Positions 50,060 to 59,258 of a DNA stretch of 64,000 nt are shown one piece after another. The notes beneath the pieces were generated by a model. It made no database searches. It saw only the letters and a list, made by a program, of their open reading frames with translations, and was not told the origin of the DNA. The position numbers and the translations under genes were made by a program. The first letter of the stretch is position 1; each line of letters starts with the position of its first letter. This DNA is from a bacterium (GTDB lineage: Bacteria; Myxococcota; UBA727; JAUIJE01): contig JAUIJE010000009.1 in the NCBI GenBank assembly GCA_030431455.1, positions 267,399-331,398 of the forward strand, written 5' to 3'.

Positions 50060-50274
50060 TTGCATCCGCAGGATGCAAACCCGCTGCGACGCGGCGGAGC
50101 CGCCTGGAACAGGGCAACGCTTCGCGTTGCTGAAGCCAATCCTACGGATTGGCCGCGACATCTGGGGAGGGGGCGGCAACGCTTCGCGTTGCTCAAGCCA
50201 AGCATCGCTTGGCCACCCGCAGAACGCCGAGCTTGCGAGGCGCAAGCGGGGGAGGGGAATGGGACATTCCCCTC
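50060..50274. repeat. array of eight perfect hairpins, each with a 3-base loop
   Basis: The 319-bp gap between glpX and the next gene holds eight consecutive perfect inverted repeats with trinucleotide loops: TTGCATCC/GCA (50060-50078), GCGGC/GGA (50091-50103), GCAACGC/TTC (50114-50130), GCCAATCC/TAC (50135-50153), GCAACGC/TTC again (50176-50192), GCCAAGC/ATC (50197-50213), GCTTGCG/AGG (50231-50247) and GAGGGGAATG/GGA (50252-50274). Units 3-4 and 5-6 form an imperfect direct duplication. AGTGCATCC is repeated in tandem just before (50027-50044). The function is unknown: it could be a structured RNA, a mobile palindromic element or a transcription-end structure. Confidence 0.85.
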
Positions 50275-50280
50275 GGAAAA

Positions 50281-50724
50281 CTAGAGGTCGTGGTCCTTGA
50301 GCCACTCGTCGGCGAGCTGCTCGGCGTGGAAGTCGCGCAGCTCGCTCTTGGCGAACACGATGTGGCCCTCGAACGGATGCCCCACATAATCGAGGGCGAA
50401 CCCCGCATCCTTGTCCTCGTCGAAGTATTGCTCGAGGCTGCCTTCGCAGAAGTCGAGCAGCACCGCGAGGGCGCCGCCCGCGAAGGGTCCCTCGACGTCG
50501 CGACAGAAAAACTCGAACACGTGGGGCCGGTGGCTTGGGCCCACCGCGCACCACAGATGGCCCGCGCCGTCGCCGCGCCGGAGCACGAGGTCGATGGCGT
50601 CCCCGTCGTCGAGGCGGTCCCCGAAACGTTCGGTGAGCGCGGCGTGGGTCTGTTCGAGCAGGTCGCCGGCGACGAGGTGCGGGGTTTCGCGGTCGAGGTC
50701 GGGGGCGCGGCGGGGGTCGGACAT
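50281..50724 (-). CDS. hypothetical protein, 147 aa
   Basis: Not recognised. A soluble acidic protein with a helix (TPHLVAGDLLEQTHAALTERFG), strands (AIDLVLRRGDGAGHLWCAVG, HVFEFFCRDVEGPFAGGALA) and a second half rich in Asp and Glu (DFCEGSLEQYFDEDKDAGFA). No signal peptide. It starts at ATG 50724, divergent from recA, and ends six bases before the hairpin array. It may be regulated with recA through the shared 180-bp region, but nothing shows this directly. Confidence 0.72.
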   Translation of the reverse strand: MSDPRRAPDLDRETPHLVAGDLLEQTHAALTERFGDRLDDGDAIDLVLRRGDGAGHLWCAVGPSHRPHVFEFFCRDVEGPFAGGALAVLLDFCEGSLEQYFDEDKDAGFALDYVGHPFEGHIVFAKSELRDFHAEQLADEWLKDHDL

Positions 50725-50812
50725 GAGAGGGATATAGCCGCTCGCAGGAGCGGTTCAATCCGCGGCAGATCGGTTTGTGCCGCAGGCAATCTCGGGCGGC
50801 GCATGTGGTCTG

Positions 50813-50827
50813 TTCTCGACGAGAGAA
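50813..50827. promoter_or_regulatory. inverted repeat TTCTC-N5-GAGAA, candidate SOS operator
   Basis: A perfect 5-bp inverted repeat with 5-base spacer lies 78 bases before the recA start in the recA/147-aa divergent region. Its position fits a LexA operator, but LexA sites of this lineage are not known to me, and the half-site is short. No lexA gene is in the window. Confidence 0.3.
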
Positions 50828-50904
50828 ACGGCGTTCGGCGCAGAAGGCGGGCGAACGGGAGTGGCACCGCGCTTGCGATGACGGCGGCATCATGGAGGTG
50901 AAAG

Positions 50905-51924
50905 ATGGGCGCTAAAGTCGTCGTTCAAGAAAAACTGAAGGCGCTCGGTCACGTGCTGACCGGGCTGGAGAAACAATTCGGCAAGGGGGCGGTCATGCTG
51001 CTCGGGACCGACGGGCCCCGGGCGGAGGTGAAAGCCACGTCGACGGGTTCGATGATCCTCGACGCCGAGCTCGGCATCGGGGGGTTCCCGCGCGGGCGCA
51101 TCAGCGAAATCTACGGCCCCGAGGCGGGCGGCAAGACCACGCTGGCGCTCTCGGCCATCGCCCAGGTACAGGCCGCGGGCGGGCTGGCCGCGTTCATCGA
51201 CGCGGAACATGCGCTCGACGTGAAATACGCCCAGCGGCTCGGCGTCGACGTGAAGAATCTCGTCGTGGCCCAACCGGATTCGGGTGAGCAAGCGCTGGAA
51301 ATCACCGAGCAGCTGGTGCGCAGCGCCGCGGTGGACATCGTGGTCATCGACTCGGTCGCGGCGTTGGTGCCGCGGGCGGAGATCGAAGGCGAGATGGGCG
51401 ATGCCCACGTGGGGTTGCAGGCGCGGCTGATGAGCCAGGCCCTGCGCAAACTCACGGGGGCGGTGAGCAAGACCGACACCGCGGTGGTGTTCATCAATCA
51501 GCTCCGCCACAAAATCGGCGTGATGTTCGGCAGCCCGGAGACGACGACGGGGGGCAACGCGCTGAAGTTCTACGCGAGCGTGCGCATCGACTTGCGCCGC
51601 ATCGAGACGCTCAAGGGCCCCGACGGTCCCTACGGTGCGCGCACCCGGGCCAAGGTGGTGAAGAACAAGCTCGCGCCCCCGTTCCGCGAAGCGGTGTTCG
51701 ACATCCGCTACGGCGAGGGCATCAGCACCGAGGGCGAAATCCTCGACGTGGGGCTCGACCTGGGCGTGATCGAAAAGGCGGGCGCGTGGCTGTCCTTTGG
51801 CAGCCAACGCCTCGGCCAAGGACGCGAAAAAGCCCGCGAGCTCCTCGTGGGCCAGCCGAAGCTCAAGGCCGAACTCGTGGCCGCCATCGACAAGGCGCGG
51901 GCGGCCAAGAAGCCTACGGCCTAA
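50905..51924 (+). CDS. recA: recombinase RecA
   Basis: RecA forms filaments on single-stranded DNA, catalyses strand exchange and activates the SOS response. The 339-aa product starts behind a perfect GGAGGTGAAAG. Marks are [10 protein letters not shown], Walker [10 protein letters not shown] (E. coli has GPESSGKTT), [36 protein letters not shown] (Walker B and loop 1) and the loop 2 region [24 protein letters not shown]. The C-terminal acidic tail of E. coli RecA is replaced by a basic end ([11 protein letters not shown]). The stop overlaps the convergent PLP-enzyme gene by 4 bases. Confidence 0.97.
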   Translation: MGAKVVVQEKLKALGHVLTGLEKQFGKGAVMLLGTDGPRAEVKATSTGSMILDAELGIGGFPRGRISEIYGPEAGGKTTLALSAIAQVQAAGGLAAFIDAEHALDVKYAQRLGVDVKNLVVAQPDSGEQALEITEQLVRSAAVDIVVIDSVAALVPRAEIEGEMGDAHVGLQARLMSQALRKLTGAVSKTDTAVVFINQLRHKIGVMFGSPETTTGGNALKFYASVRIDLRRIETLKGPDGPYGARTRAKVVKNKLAPPFREAVFDIRYGEGISTEGEILDVGLDLGVIEKAGAWLSFGSQRLGQGREKARELLVGQPKLKAELVAAIDKARAAKKPTA

Positions 51925-53078
51925 GCGGCCAAGGCTTGCTTCAGGTCCGCCTGGAGGTCCGCGAGGTCTTCGATGCCGACCGACAGCCGAATGAGGCCGT
52001 CGTCGATGCCGAGGGCTTTGCGGTTCTCCGGGGGGACCGAGGCGTGGGTCATGATCGCGGGGTGCTCGATCAGCGACTCGACCCCGCCGAGGCTCTCGGC
52101 GCAGGCGAAGATGCGCGTGGCTTTGAGCAATCGGGTGGCCTTGTCGAGGCCGCCCTTGACCACGAACGAAATCATCCCGCCGGGTTTTTTCATCTGCTTC
52201 TGCGCGAGCGCGTACTGCGGGTGGCTCTCGAGGCCCGGGTAGTAGACCTTCTCGACTTGGTCGTGGGCCGCGAGCTGCTCGGCGATGGCCTGTGCGTTGT
52301 CGCAGTGGCGGTCCATGCGCACGTGCAGCGTCTTGATGCCGCGCATGGTCAAGAAACAATCGAACGGACCGGGGGTGCCCCCCGAGCTGTTCTGCACAAA
52401 GTGAATGCGCTGTTGCCACTCGTCGTGGTTGGTCACGATCGCGCCGCCGACCACGTCGCTGTGACCGCCCAGGTACTTGGTGGTCGAGTGCACCACGAGG
52501 TCGGCCCCGAGGGCGAGCGGGCTTTGCAGCGCGGGGGTGGCGAAGGTGTTGTCCACCGCCACGGGCACGCCCTTTTTCTTGGCCGCGTCACACACCGCTT
52601 CGATGTCGACGAGCTTCATCATCGGGTTGGTCGGGGTCTCGGCCCAGACGAGCTTGGTCTTGTCCGTCAGCGCGCTTTCCACATTTTTGGGGTCGCGCAT
52701 GTCCACGAACGAAAACTGGAAGCCATGCCGGGCGAACACTTTGGTGAACAGCCGGAACGTGCCCCCGTACATGTCGTCGCTGCACACGATGTGATCGCCG
52801 TGGTCGAGGCACATGACGATCGCCGAGGTCGCGGCACAGCCCGACGCAAAGCAGAGGCCGTGCTTGCCGCGCTCGAGCCCCGCGATGTTGCCCTCGAGGG
52901 CTTGGCGCGTCGGGTTCTGGGTGCGCGAGTACTCGAAACCCTTGTGCCCCCCGGGGCCGTCCTGCACGTAGGTCGACGTTTGGTAGATGGGGGTCATGAT
53001 CGCGCCGGTGGTCGGGTCCGGTTGTTGTCCGGCGTGGATCGCTCGCGTACCAAGTCCGCTGTCGTCGGGGATGCGCAT
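51921..53078 (-). CDS. cystathionine gamma-synthase/gamma-lyase-type PLP enzyme
   Basis: The 385-aa enzyme belongs to the Cys/Met metabolism PLP family. The internal aldimine Lys lies in [12 protein letters not shown], and [53 protein letters not shown] and [14 protein letters not shown] are family segments; the C-terminal [20 protein letters not shown] is typical of both synthase and lyase. Members interconvert cystathionine with homoserine, cysteine or ketobutyrate. The sequence cannot separate gamma-synthase (metB) from gamma-lyase. It lies downstream of the oleABCD cluster in the same direction, separated from oleD by 24 bases, and may be cotranscribed. Confidence 0.92.
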   Translation of the reverse strand: MRIPDDSGLGTRAIHAGQQPDPTTGAIMTPIYQTSTYVQDGPGGHKGFEYSRTQNPTRQALEGNIAGLERGKHGLCFASGCAATSAIVMCLDHGDHIVCSDDMYGGTFRLFTKVFARHGFQFSFVDMRDPKNVESALTDKTKLVWAETPTNPMMKLVDIEAVCDAAKKKGVPVAVDNTFATPALQSPLALGADLVVHSTTKYLGGHSDVVGGAIVTNHDEWQQRIHFVQNSSGGTPGPFDCFLTMRGIKTLHVRMDRHCDNAQAIAEQLAAHDQVEKVYYPGLESHPQYALAQKQMKKPGGMISFVVKGGLDKATRLLKATRIFACAESLGGVESLIEHPAIMTHASVPPENRKALGIDDGLIRLSVGIEDLADLQADLKQALAA

Positions 53079-53102
53079 CGTTCGTCGTGCTCCTCGGACC
53101 GG

Positions 53103-54128
53103 TCAGAGCCGGCCTTCGTCCATTTGTTGTTTGAGCCAGGGGATGGTCCGCTTCACGCCTTCGTCGAGGCTGACCTGGGGCTCGTACCCGAGGTCGCGGC
53201 GGGCCGCGGACAGGTCGAAATAGTGGCTGGTGCCGATCACGCTCGCCTGGGCGCGGGTGGCCGGCGGCTCGCCTTTGAGTTTGAGTGTGCGCCACACGCC
53301 CTCGGCCGCGGACCCGGCAAACTTGGCAAACCCGAGGGGCACCTTGCGTTTGACCTCGGGGATGCCAAGCTCGCGCAGGATGCCGTTGAAGAACGTCCAC
53401 GGGTTGGTGGGCTCGTCGTTGGCGATGAAGAACGCTTTGCCCCCCGCGGGCGCTTCGCCGTCGAGGGCGTCGGCGGCGAGCAGGTGGGCGTGCACGGCGT
53501 TGTCGACGTAGGTCCAGTCGACCTTGGTCTCGCCGGTGCCCACGATGCGCAGGTTGCCCTTGATCGCTTTGCCGATGAGCAGCGGGAGCAGGGACGTGTC
53601 CCCGGGGCCAAAGATCCCGTGGGGCCGCAACGCGCACGTACGAAGCGGTTGGTCCTCGGCGGTCATGGACCCGTCCGCGGCGAGCACCAGGCGTTCGGCC
53701 TCGGCCTTGGTGCGGAAGTAATCGCAGGCAAAGTCGGCGGGGTAGGGCACGGACTCGTCGATGCCGAGCTTGTCGTTCCCGTCGTGGATCACGCTCGGGG
53801 TCGAGGTGAACACCAACCGCGTGACCCCCGTGCGCCGGCACGCTTCAATGACATTGCGGGTGCCGTCCACATTGATGCGGTCAAAGTCGGCGGGGTCGCC
53901 GTACTGCGCGACCAGGCTCGCCACGTGAAAGACCACGTCGATGTCTTGCATCGCGAGCTCGAGCGCCCCGAGGTGGGCGATGTCGCCGCGCATGTGTTCG
54001 GCGCCCATCTCGTCGAGCTCAGGGTACGCGCCGCGTGCGAAGGTCCGCACCTCGTCGCCGCGGGCGAGCAAGGCCTCGGTGATGGCCCGGCCCAAAAAGC
54101 CGCCGCCCCCGGTGACCAGGGCCCTCAC
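53103..54128 (-). CDS. oleD: 2-alkyl-3-oxoalkanoate reductase OleD
   Basis: OleD is an NADPH-dependent short-chain-type reductase (NAD-dependent epimerase family) that reduces the beta-keto acid produced by OleA to a 2-alkyl-3-hydroxyalkanoate. The 341-aa product has the nucleotide-binding TGGGGFLGRAI, the catalytic Tyr and Lys in CDYFRTKAEAE with Ser/Thr in FTSTPSV, and the substrate region LRPHGIFGPGD. It is the third enzyme of the olefin pathway in order of action after OleA. Its start overlaps the oleC stop (ATGA at 54125-54128). Family similarity alone also covers sterol dehydrogenases, but the complete neighbouring ole set fixes the assignment. Confidence 0.93.
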   Translation of the reverse strand: MRALVTGGGGFLGRAITEALLARGDEVRTFARGAYPELDEMGAEHMRGDIAHLGALELAMQDIDVVFHVASLVAQYGDPADFDRINVDGTRNVIEACRRTGVTRLVFTSTPSVIHDGNDKLGIDESVPYPADFACDYFRTKAEAERLVLAADGSMTAEDQPLRTCALRPHGIFGPGDTSLLPLLIGKAIKGNLRIVGTGETKVDWTYVDNAVHAHLLAADALDGEAPAGGKAFFIANDEPTNPWTFFNGILRELGIPEVKRKVPLGFAKFAGSAAEGVWRTLKLKGEPPATRAQASVIGTSHYFDLSAARRDLGYEPQVSLDEGVKRTIPWLKQQMDEGRL

Positions 54129-55879
54129 GGCCGCACCTTGTCTTGGGCCCAGACCGCGAGCTTTTCCCGTTCGATCTTGGCGTTGTGGCGCCGGTCGACG
54201 GGGAACCCAGGGTGGAACATCACGTGTTCGATGCCGCGGGTGTGCGCGCAGGCCTGGCCAATGTCTTTGATCTCGCGCAGGAGCTTGTCGCTGGGCGTGA
54301 CCTTGGGCCAGAGCTCAATGCACATCACCGGCGTCTGGTTCGGCCGCTCGCCCACCCAGGTCAGGGCCGCGCGGAACACCTTCGCGTGGGTTTCGAACAC
54401 GGCTTCACAGGGCACGGAGTAGAGCGGGCCGTCCTTGGTCTCTACCCGGTGGCTCTTGCGCCCGCAGAACCAGAGCGCGCCGTCCTCGTCGAGGTACCCG
54501 ACATCGCCCACCCGATGCCAGACATGCGCGCCGTCTTTGATCTTGGCTTTGAGCGTCTCGTCCGGGCGCTGGTCGTAGGCGCGTGTGACCTGCGGGCCGC
54601 GCACGACGATTTCGCCCACTTCGCCGTCGTCGAGCACCTCGACCTCGGACCACTGCGCGAGGGGCGCGTCGGTGATGCGGATGATTTTCACGACCGTGTC
54701 CTCGGCCACCGTGCCCACGCAGGTGCCCGCCCCTGCGTCGGTCTTGGCCCGGGTCTCGGCGAGCACCTTGCGGCCCGACATCGTGGCGATGGGGAGCGCT
54801 TCGGTCGCGCCGTAGGGGGTGAACAGATCGCCGTTCGGCACCGCCGGCAACAGCCGCTCCAGCAAATGTGGCTGCACCGCGGCCCCGCTGGAAAAGAGCG
54901 CGCGCAACCGCGGCAGCTCGACGCTGTGCTTTTGTACGTGGCGGGACATCACTTCCCACAGGGCGGGGGAGGCGAAGGCGGTCGTGGCCTTGGACGCATC
55001 GATGGCGGCGATGATCTTGACCGGGTTGGCTTTGCCCGGTTTGGACATGTCCATCTCGGGAAAGACCGTGGTCATGCCGCAGCCGACCGCGTACAGGCCA
55101 AAGCCCATGAAACACGCCACGTGCACGTCACCGGGTTCAAAACCGCCCACCCGCTGCACGCCTTGCACCTGCGCGGCCATCATCGCGTGGGTGTAAATCA
55201 CGCCCTTGGGCACACCCGTGCTCCCCGACGTGTACACGATGGTCGCGGGGTCGTCCTTGTCCGGGTGGTGGGGGGCAAAGGGCGTGTCTTTGACGTCGGG
55301 GGGCAGTTTTTCGCGCAGGGTCTCCAGGCGCTTGGCGAAGAACGCGGGGCCCGGCCCGACACACAACCGCACCTTCAAGTCTTCGAACGCCCGGCCAAAC
55401 ACCGCACGGAACACCTGGGCCTTGGCCACCCCGACGAACCCGTCCAGGCGCTGCTCGGCGACACACGCCACCATGTTTTTCACGCCCATGCCGGGGTCGA
55501 TCAACACCGGCACCGCCCCCGTGCGTTGGAGCGCAAACACCAGCGTGATGAACTCAATCCCGTCGGTGACGAACAGACCCACCCGGTCCTGCGGCCGGAT
55601 GCCCTGCCGCACGAGCACGTGCGCGGTCCGGTGCACATCCCGCTCGAACTCGCCGAACGTCCGCTGCACAAACACCGCTTGGCCCGCCCGGTCACGCCCC
55701 GTGGCCCGCATCAGCGCGGGCACGTCGGGCTGCACCTCGGCCCAATGGGTGATGAGCTTGGCCACATTGAACCCGTCCCGGTCGGGGTCGAGCCCAGGGA
55801 TAAAAAACTTCGCCGGCGTGGGCCCCTGGGTGGGGGCATCGGCCACCGCGTGCGCGGATTCTGTCGTCGTGCTCGTCAT
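54125..55879 (-). CDS. oleC: beta-lactone synthetase OleC (AMP-ligase family)
   Basis: OleC activates the beta-hydroxy acid with ATP and closes it to a beta-lactone, releasing AMP. The 584-aa product (ATG 55879, AGAGAGG upstream) has the adenylate-forming motifs IVYTSGSTGVPKGVIYTHA, FTPYGATEALP and the later GDVGYLDEDGALWFCGRKSHRV. The acyl-CoA ligase-like fold is complete, and the length is typical for OleC (about 550-580 aa). A longer frame to 55906 lacks a ribosome site. It overlaps oleD and follows oleB by 48 bases. The N-terminal 25 residues are Thr/Ala-rich and probably flexible. Confidence 0.94.
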   Translation of the reverse strand: MTSTTTESAHAVADAPTQGPTPAKFFIPGLDPDRDGFNVAKLITHWAEVQPDVPALMRATGRDRAGQAVFVQRTFGEFERDVHRTAHVLVRQGIRPQDRVGLFVTDGIEFITLVFALQRTGAVPVLIDPGMGVKNMVACVAEQRLDGFVGVAKAQVFRAVFGRAFEDLKVRLCVGPGPAFFAKRLETLREKLPPDVKDTPFAPHHPDKDDPATIVYTSGSTGVPKGVIYTHAMMAAQVQGVQRVGGFEPGDVHVACFMGFGLYAVGCGMTTVFPEMDMSKPGKANPVKIIAAIDASKATTAFASPALWEVMSRHVQKHSVELPRLRALFSSGAAVQPHLLERLLPAVPNGDLFTPYGATEALPIATMSGRKVLAETRAKTDAGAGTCVGTVAEDTVVKIIRITDAPLAQWSEVEVLDDGEVGEIVVRGPQVTRAYDQRPDETLKAKIKDGAHVWHRVGDVGYLDEDGALWFCGRKSHRVETKDGPLYSVPCEAVFETHAKVFRAALTWVGERPNQTPVMCIELWPKVTPSDKLLREIKDIGQACAHTRGIEHVMFHPGFPVDRRHNAKIEREKLAVWAQDKVRP

Positions 55880-55927
55880 GGTCGCCTCTCTCTTGGGGCG
55901 TGACAATGTGCCTGGACTGGCGCGGGG

Positions 55928-56905
55928 CTAGGCAACAGGTTGGGTGTCGGCGCCATTCGCCGCTTTCGCATCCGCCGGCCGTTGCCCGTCGAGGAACCGC
56001 TTCACCAACGGCGCGATCCGTTCGTGCGCGTCCTCGAGCACAAAGTGCCCCGCGTCCTCGAAGGTGTGCACTTCGGCGTTCGGGTAGCGCTCGACCCAGC
56101 CCTCGAGGAACTTCTCTTTGAAGCACCAATCCTGCAGACCCCAGCAGGCCAGGACCGGCACATTGAGCGTGTGCAGCTTGTCGTCGGTGGCTTGCACCAG
56201 CTGGTGCGTCGGGTGCCGCGCATTGAGGGGCACGTCCTCGACGAACTTGAGCGTGGCGATGCGATCGTGCCAGTTGCCGTACGGCGCCAAGAACCCTTGC
56301 TTGACCGCGTCGGTGAGGCGCTCTTCGTGCACGGTGCACATCTTGAGCGCGCCACGCACAAAGGCATTGTAGCCCCGCACCGCCATCACCCCGAACCCGG
56401 GGATGCGCACGGTGCGAATGCGTTTCGGCAGCCGGCCGAGGAACGCGGCGGTGTTGAGCACGGTCATGCTCAGCACCTGCTCGGGCTTGTCCACCGCGCA
56501 GGTGGTCCCGATCATGCCGCCCCAGTCGTGCATCATCAGGTGGAACTTGGTCAGGCCCAGCTTGTCGATGAGCCGGCGCAGGTTGTCCGCGTGGGTGCGC
56601 AATGTGTACGCATACTCTTGCGGCCGGTCGGACAGACCGCACCCGATGTGGTCCACGGCGATGCAGCGGTAATCGCTGGACAGGGCCTTGATCATGTTCC
56701 GGTACAAGAACGACCACGTCGGGTTGCCGTGCAGCATGAGCACCACCGGCGCGTCCTTCGGTCCTTCGTCGACGTAGTGCATCCAGACCGGTTGGGCCCC
56801 GTCGCTGACGTCGCAGAACTGCGTGGCGAACGGGTACTCGGCCGCGAACGCGCTGCGGGGCACGTCCACCGGCACTTGGGGGGCAAACTTCCTGTTGTCG
56901 GGCAT
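55928..56905 (-). CDS. oleB: beta-lactone decarboxylase OleB (alpha/beta-hydrolase)
   Basis: OleB decarboxylates the beta-lactone to the cis-olefin and carbon dioxide. The 325-aa product belongs to the haloalkane-dehalogenase-like branch of alpha/beta-hydrolases: the oxyanion-region LHGNPTWSFLYRNM, the nucleophile Asp in MMHDWGGMIG, and the general-base His in DAGHFVLEDAHE. ATG 56905 lies 2 bases after the oleA stop; a longer frame is just an extension through oleA. It is not fused to OleC, unlike in some Actinobacteria. It is likely membrane-associated in a complex with OleC and OleD. Confidence 0.94.
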   Translation of the reverse strand: MPDNRKFAPQVPVDVPRSAFAAEYPFATQFCDVSDGAQPVWMHYVDEGPKDAPVVLMLHGNPTWSFLYRNMIKALSSDYRCIAVDHIGCGLSDRPQEYAYTLRTHADNLRRLIDKLGLTKFHLMMHDWGGMIGTTCAVDKPEQVLSMTVLNTAAFLGRLPKRIRTVRIPGFGVMAVRGYNAFVRGALKMCTVHEERLTDAVKQGFLAPYGNWHDRIATLKFVEDVPLNARHPTHQLVQATDDKLHTLNVPVLACWGLQDWCFKEKFLEGWVERYPNAEVHTFEDAGHFVLEDAHERIAPLVKRFLDGQRPADAKAANGADTQPVA

Positions 56906-56907
56906 CG

Positions 56908-57918
56908 TCACCACACAACCTCCGCCATGGCACAGTTGAGCCCGCTGCCGATGCCCATGAGGGCCACCCGCTCGCCGGCTGTGAGCGCACCTTGTTCGCG
57001 CGCCTTTTCGAGGGTGAACGGCAGGGCGGCCGAGCCCATGTTGCCGTACTCCGGATAGGTCAGAATCGCTTTTTCGATCGGGAACTCCAGCGTGCGCGCC
57101 ACCGCGGCAAGGTGCGCGGCCCCGACCTGATGGCACGCGTAGGTGCCGATGTTGTCGCCCGACCAGCCGAACTCACGTTGGGCCTCGACGTACACCTCTT
57201 TGGCCAAGGCCACGCCGGCCTTGAGCAGCGTGGTCGCGTCGGTGGTCATCCACTCGTAGGTGCCCATACAAATGCGATTGTGTTGGGTCGCGGCCTTCTC
57301 GACCACGCCGACAAACTTGTGCGGGCTGTCGGTGAGGTCATCGCGGGCGAGCACCATCGCCACCGCGCCCGAGCCGAGGGTGAGCGTCGGGAGATTTTGT
57401 TTGTAGTCTTCTTGGCTCTTCGCGTCCTTGCCGAGCCGGGCGATGGTCGAGCGCACCACGTTGCGGCTCGATTCCGACGCCACGACGAGCACGCGCTTCA
57501 TCTGGCCCGATTCAATGAACTGCGCGGCGAGCTTCATGCCGGTCAAAAAGCCGAGGCATGCGTTGGACACGTCGAAGTTTGCCACGTGGCCGGGCAGGCC
57601 CAGGTCGCCGTGCACCAACGCGGCCACGCTCGGCTCCAGGTATTCCTTGGAGACCGAGGTGCTGATGATCGCGCCCAGCGTGTCGGGGTCGACGTCGGTG
57701 AGCACCCGGCGGGCGGCCTCGGTGCCGGCCTGCGCGACCTCCACGCCCTCGGGCCAGAAGCGCCGCGCCTGGATGCCGGTGAGCATGGCCATGCAGTTTG
57801 CCGGGATGCCCAGCCGGGCGTAGACGTCCGCGAGGTCGTCTTCCAACGCGGCACTCGTCACCCGGTCGGGCGCCTCGTGGATCGCGAGATGTTCGATTCT
57901 GACGTGGTCGAACCGCAT
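56908..57918 (-). CDS. oleA: acyl-CoA acyl-CoA condensing enzyme OleA
   Basis: OleA is the thiolase-fold enzyme that joins two fatty acyl-CoA molecules by non-decarboxylative Claisen condensation to a 2-alkyl-3-ketoacid, setting the chain length of the olefin. The 336-aa product shows the active-site Cys in DVSNACLGFLTGM, the Glu in SVSKEYLEPSVA required for condensation in Xanthomonas OleA, His in YACHQVGAAHLA and Asn in YPEYGNMGSAALP. The length is normal (about 335-350). It is the first gene of the leftward ole operon, with oleB directly following. No FabH-type locus is nearby. Confidence 0.94.
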   Translation of the reverse strand: MRFDHVRIEHLAIHEAPDRVTSAALEDDLADVYARLGIPANCMAMLTGIQARRFWPEGVEVAQAGTEAARRVLTDVDPDTLGAIISTSVSKEYLEPSVAALVHGDLGLPGHVANFDVSNACLGFLTGMKLAAQFIESGQMKRVLVVASESSRNVVRSTIARLGKDAKSQEDYKQNLPTLTLGSGAVAMVLARDDLTDSPHKFVGVVEKAATQHNRICMGTYEWMTTDATTLLKAGVALAKEVYVEAQREFGWSGDNIGTYACHQVGAAHLAAVARTLEFPIEKAILTYPEYGNMGSAALPFTLEKAREQGALTAGERVALMGIGSGLNCAMAEVVW

Positions 57919-58148
57919 GGACCCTCGTCTGTGTGAGACGGACCTACATGGCGTCTCGATGCCGGACCGTCAAGCGGGGCCGCGGGATCAGGCTTGCCTC
58001 CGTCCTGCCAAAGACTGCATGATTTCGGGAGATTACGGCGGACGTGGCCCAGCGCTCTCAAGATCCCAGCAGATGGCAACCGCCGGCCAGAAGCTGCGAT
58101 AAACTCTCTGGACAGGCCAGAACGGCCACAAGTTTTAAGGAGACCATC

Positions 58149-58703
58149 ATGAGCAGCATCAACCCCACCGGACGAGGCGGTTCCATCCAGCTCAACACCG
58201 GCAACACCTCGGTTCGTACCGCTCCGCGCAACGATTTCGGGACCCACATGCGCACCGGCATCGCGGTGGGCGCCGGCGCCGCCGGCCAAACCATCGGGGT
58301 CGCGGCTCCGTTCGTGCCCGGCGCGGCGGTTGTCTCGGCGGCGGTGAGCGGCGCGGGTCAAGCGATGACCGGCGGCCAAGGTGGCGGCAACTACATGAAC
58401 GCCGGAATGGGCGGCAGCGGCCAAATGGGCGGCTCGACCTCGTTCGCGGGCGTGGGTGACATCCCCACCGGCGCGCCCGGGCTCAACACCCCCATCGGCG
58501 GTGGCGCGCCCCAACAAGGCAGCTCGCAACAAGAGCTGCTCAACCAGACCAAGGGCATGCAGGAGATGATGGCCAGCTTCAACCTGCAGTACCTCCAGCT
58601 GCAAGAGAAGATGCAGTCGGAGAACCGCTCCTTCACCTCGATCTCCAACGTGATGAAGACCAAGCACGACACCGCGAAAGCCTCCATCAACAACGTGCGC
58701 TGA
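58149..58703 (+). CDS. glycine-rich protein with coiled C-terminus, possible secretion-system component
   Basis: Not firmly recognised. The 184-aa product follows AAGGAG (58149 start). It has a Ser/Thr-rich head (SINPTGRGGSIQLNTGNTS), a Gly/Ala/Val hydrophobic middle (RTGIAVGAGAAGQTIGVA and PGAAVVSAAVSGAGQAM), a Gly/Met-rich stretch, and an amphipathic C-terminal helix (NLQYLQLQEKMQSENRSF then VMKTKHDTAKASINNVR). The C-terminal half resembles needle or inner-rod type proteins of type III secretion, which are short helical exported proteins, but the length and Gly-rich region do not fit well. A strong terminator follows at once, so it is transcribed as a single-gene unit. Confidence 0.7.
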   Translation: MSSINPTGRGGSIQLNTGNTSVRTAPRNDFGTHMRTGIAVGAGAAGQTIGVAAPFVPGAAVVSAAVSGAGQAMTGGQGGGNYMNAGMGGSGQMGGSTSFAGVGDIPTGAPGLNTPIGGGAPQQGSSQQELLNQTKGMQEMMASFNLQYLQLQEKMQSENRSFTSISNVMKTKHDTAKASINNVR

Positions 58704-58727
58704 TCAGGCTGACGGTGATACAAGAGG

Positions 58728-58755
58728 CGGGCGCTTTGAGCGCCCGTTTCTTTTT
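58728..58755 (+). terminator. Rho-independent terminator
   Basis: CGGGCGCT-TTG-AGCGCCCG, an 8-bp perfect stem with 3-base loop, is followed by TTTCTTTTT. It lies 25 bases after the stop at 58703 and ends that transcript before the TPR gene. Confidence 0.92.
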
Positions 58756-58779
58756 GTCCTGACCCCGACGAGGCAAGCC

Positions 58780-59205
58780 ATGACCGACGACAACGTGGAA
58801 ATCCTGAAGGCCCTGGTCGACGTGCCCCAGCCCGAGGTCGCCCTCGTGTTGGAGACCGGCTACCTCTACATGGAGATGGGCATGCTCAAGGAGGCCGAGG
58901 ACGTGTTCGCGGGGGTGGCGGCGTTGCTGCCGGACAGCGATGTGCCGCGCGTGGCCTTGGGCAACCTGTTCTTCTCGCAAGGCAAGTACCAGCGGGCCCT
59001 GAAGTTCCACCAAGAGGCCCTCAAGGCGCGGCCCGAGAGCCAGTTGGCGAAAGCACACGTCGGGGAAGCCCAGTTCTTCCTGAAGAAGGCCGACCAGGCC
59101 AAGAAGACGTTGGAAGACGCGATCAAAATGGACCCGAACAGCCCCGCGGCCGCTTTTGCCCAGGCGCTGCTCGAGGCGCACGACGCGGGCGAGCTCTCCG
59201 CCTAA
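58780..59205 (+). CDS. small TPR protein, SycD/LcrH-like fold
   Basis: The 141-aa cytoplasmic protein has three tetratricopeptide repeats (VALVLETGYLYMEMGMLKEA, VALGNLFFSQGKYQRALKFH, KAHVGEAQFFLKKADQAKKT) and is acidic. Small all-TPR proteins of this size include the SycD/LcrH class chaperones of type III translocators and their relatives in apparatus assembly, though TPR proteins are also common elsewhere. The neighbours on both sides are small helical proteins of no clear family, which fits a chaperone role, but nothing else of a secretion system is in the window. GAGG lies upstream of ATG 58780. Confidence 0.82.
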   Translation: MTDDNVEILKALVDVPQPEVALVLETGYLYMEMGMLKEAEDVFAGVAALLPDSDVPRVALGNLFFSQGKYQRALKFHQEALKARPESQLAKAHVGEAQFFLKKADQAKKTLEDAIKMDPNSPAAAFAQALLEAHDAGELSA

Positions 59206-59258
59206 CCCCTGTTTGTGTATAAAAATCGGTCAGGTAAGCCGTGACCGGGATCAAAACA

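Noticed and set aside
49962..50117. Upstream extension of GlpX through the hairpin array
   Set aside because: The translated extension is the product of palindromes, and GTG 49961 has the ribosome site and the family N-terminus.
50060..50274. CRISPR array
   Set aside because: Units are short palindromes of differing sequence with no constant repeat or regular spacer, and there are no cas genes.
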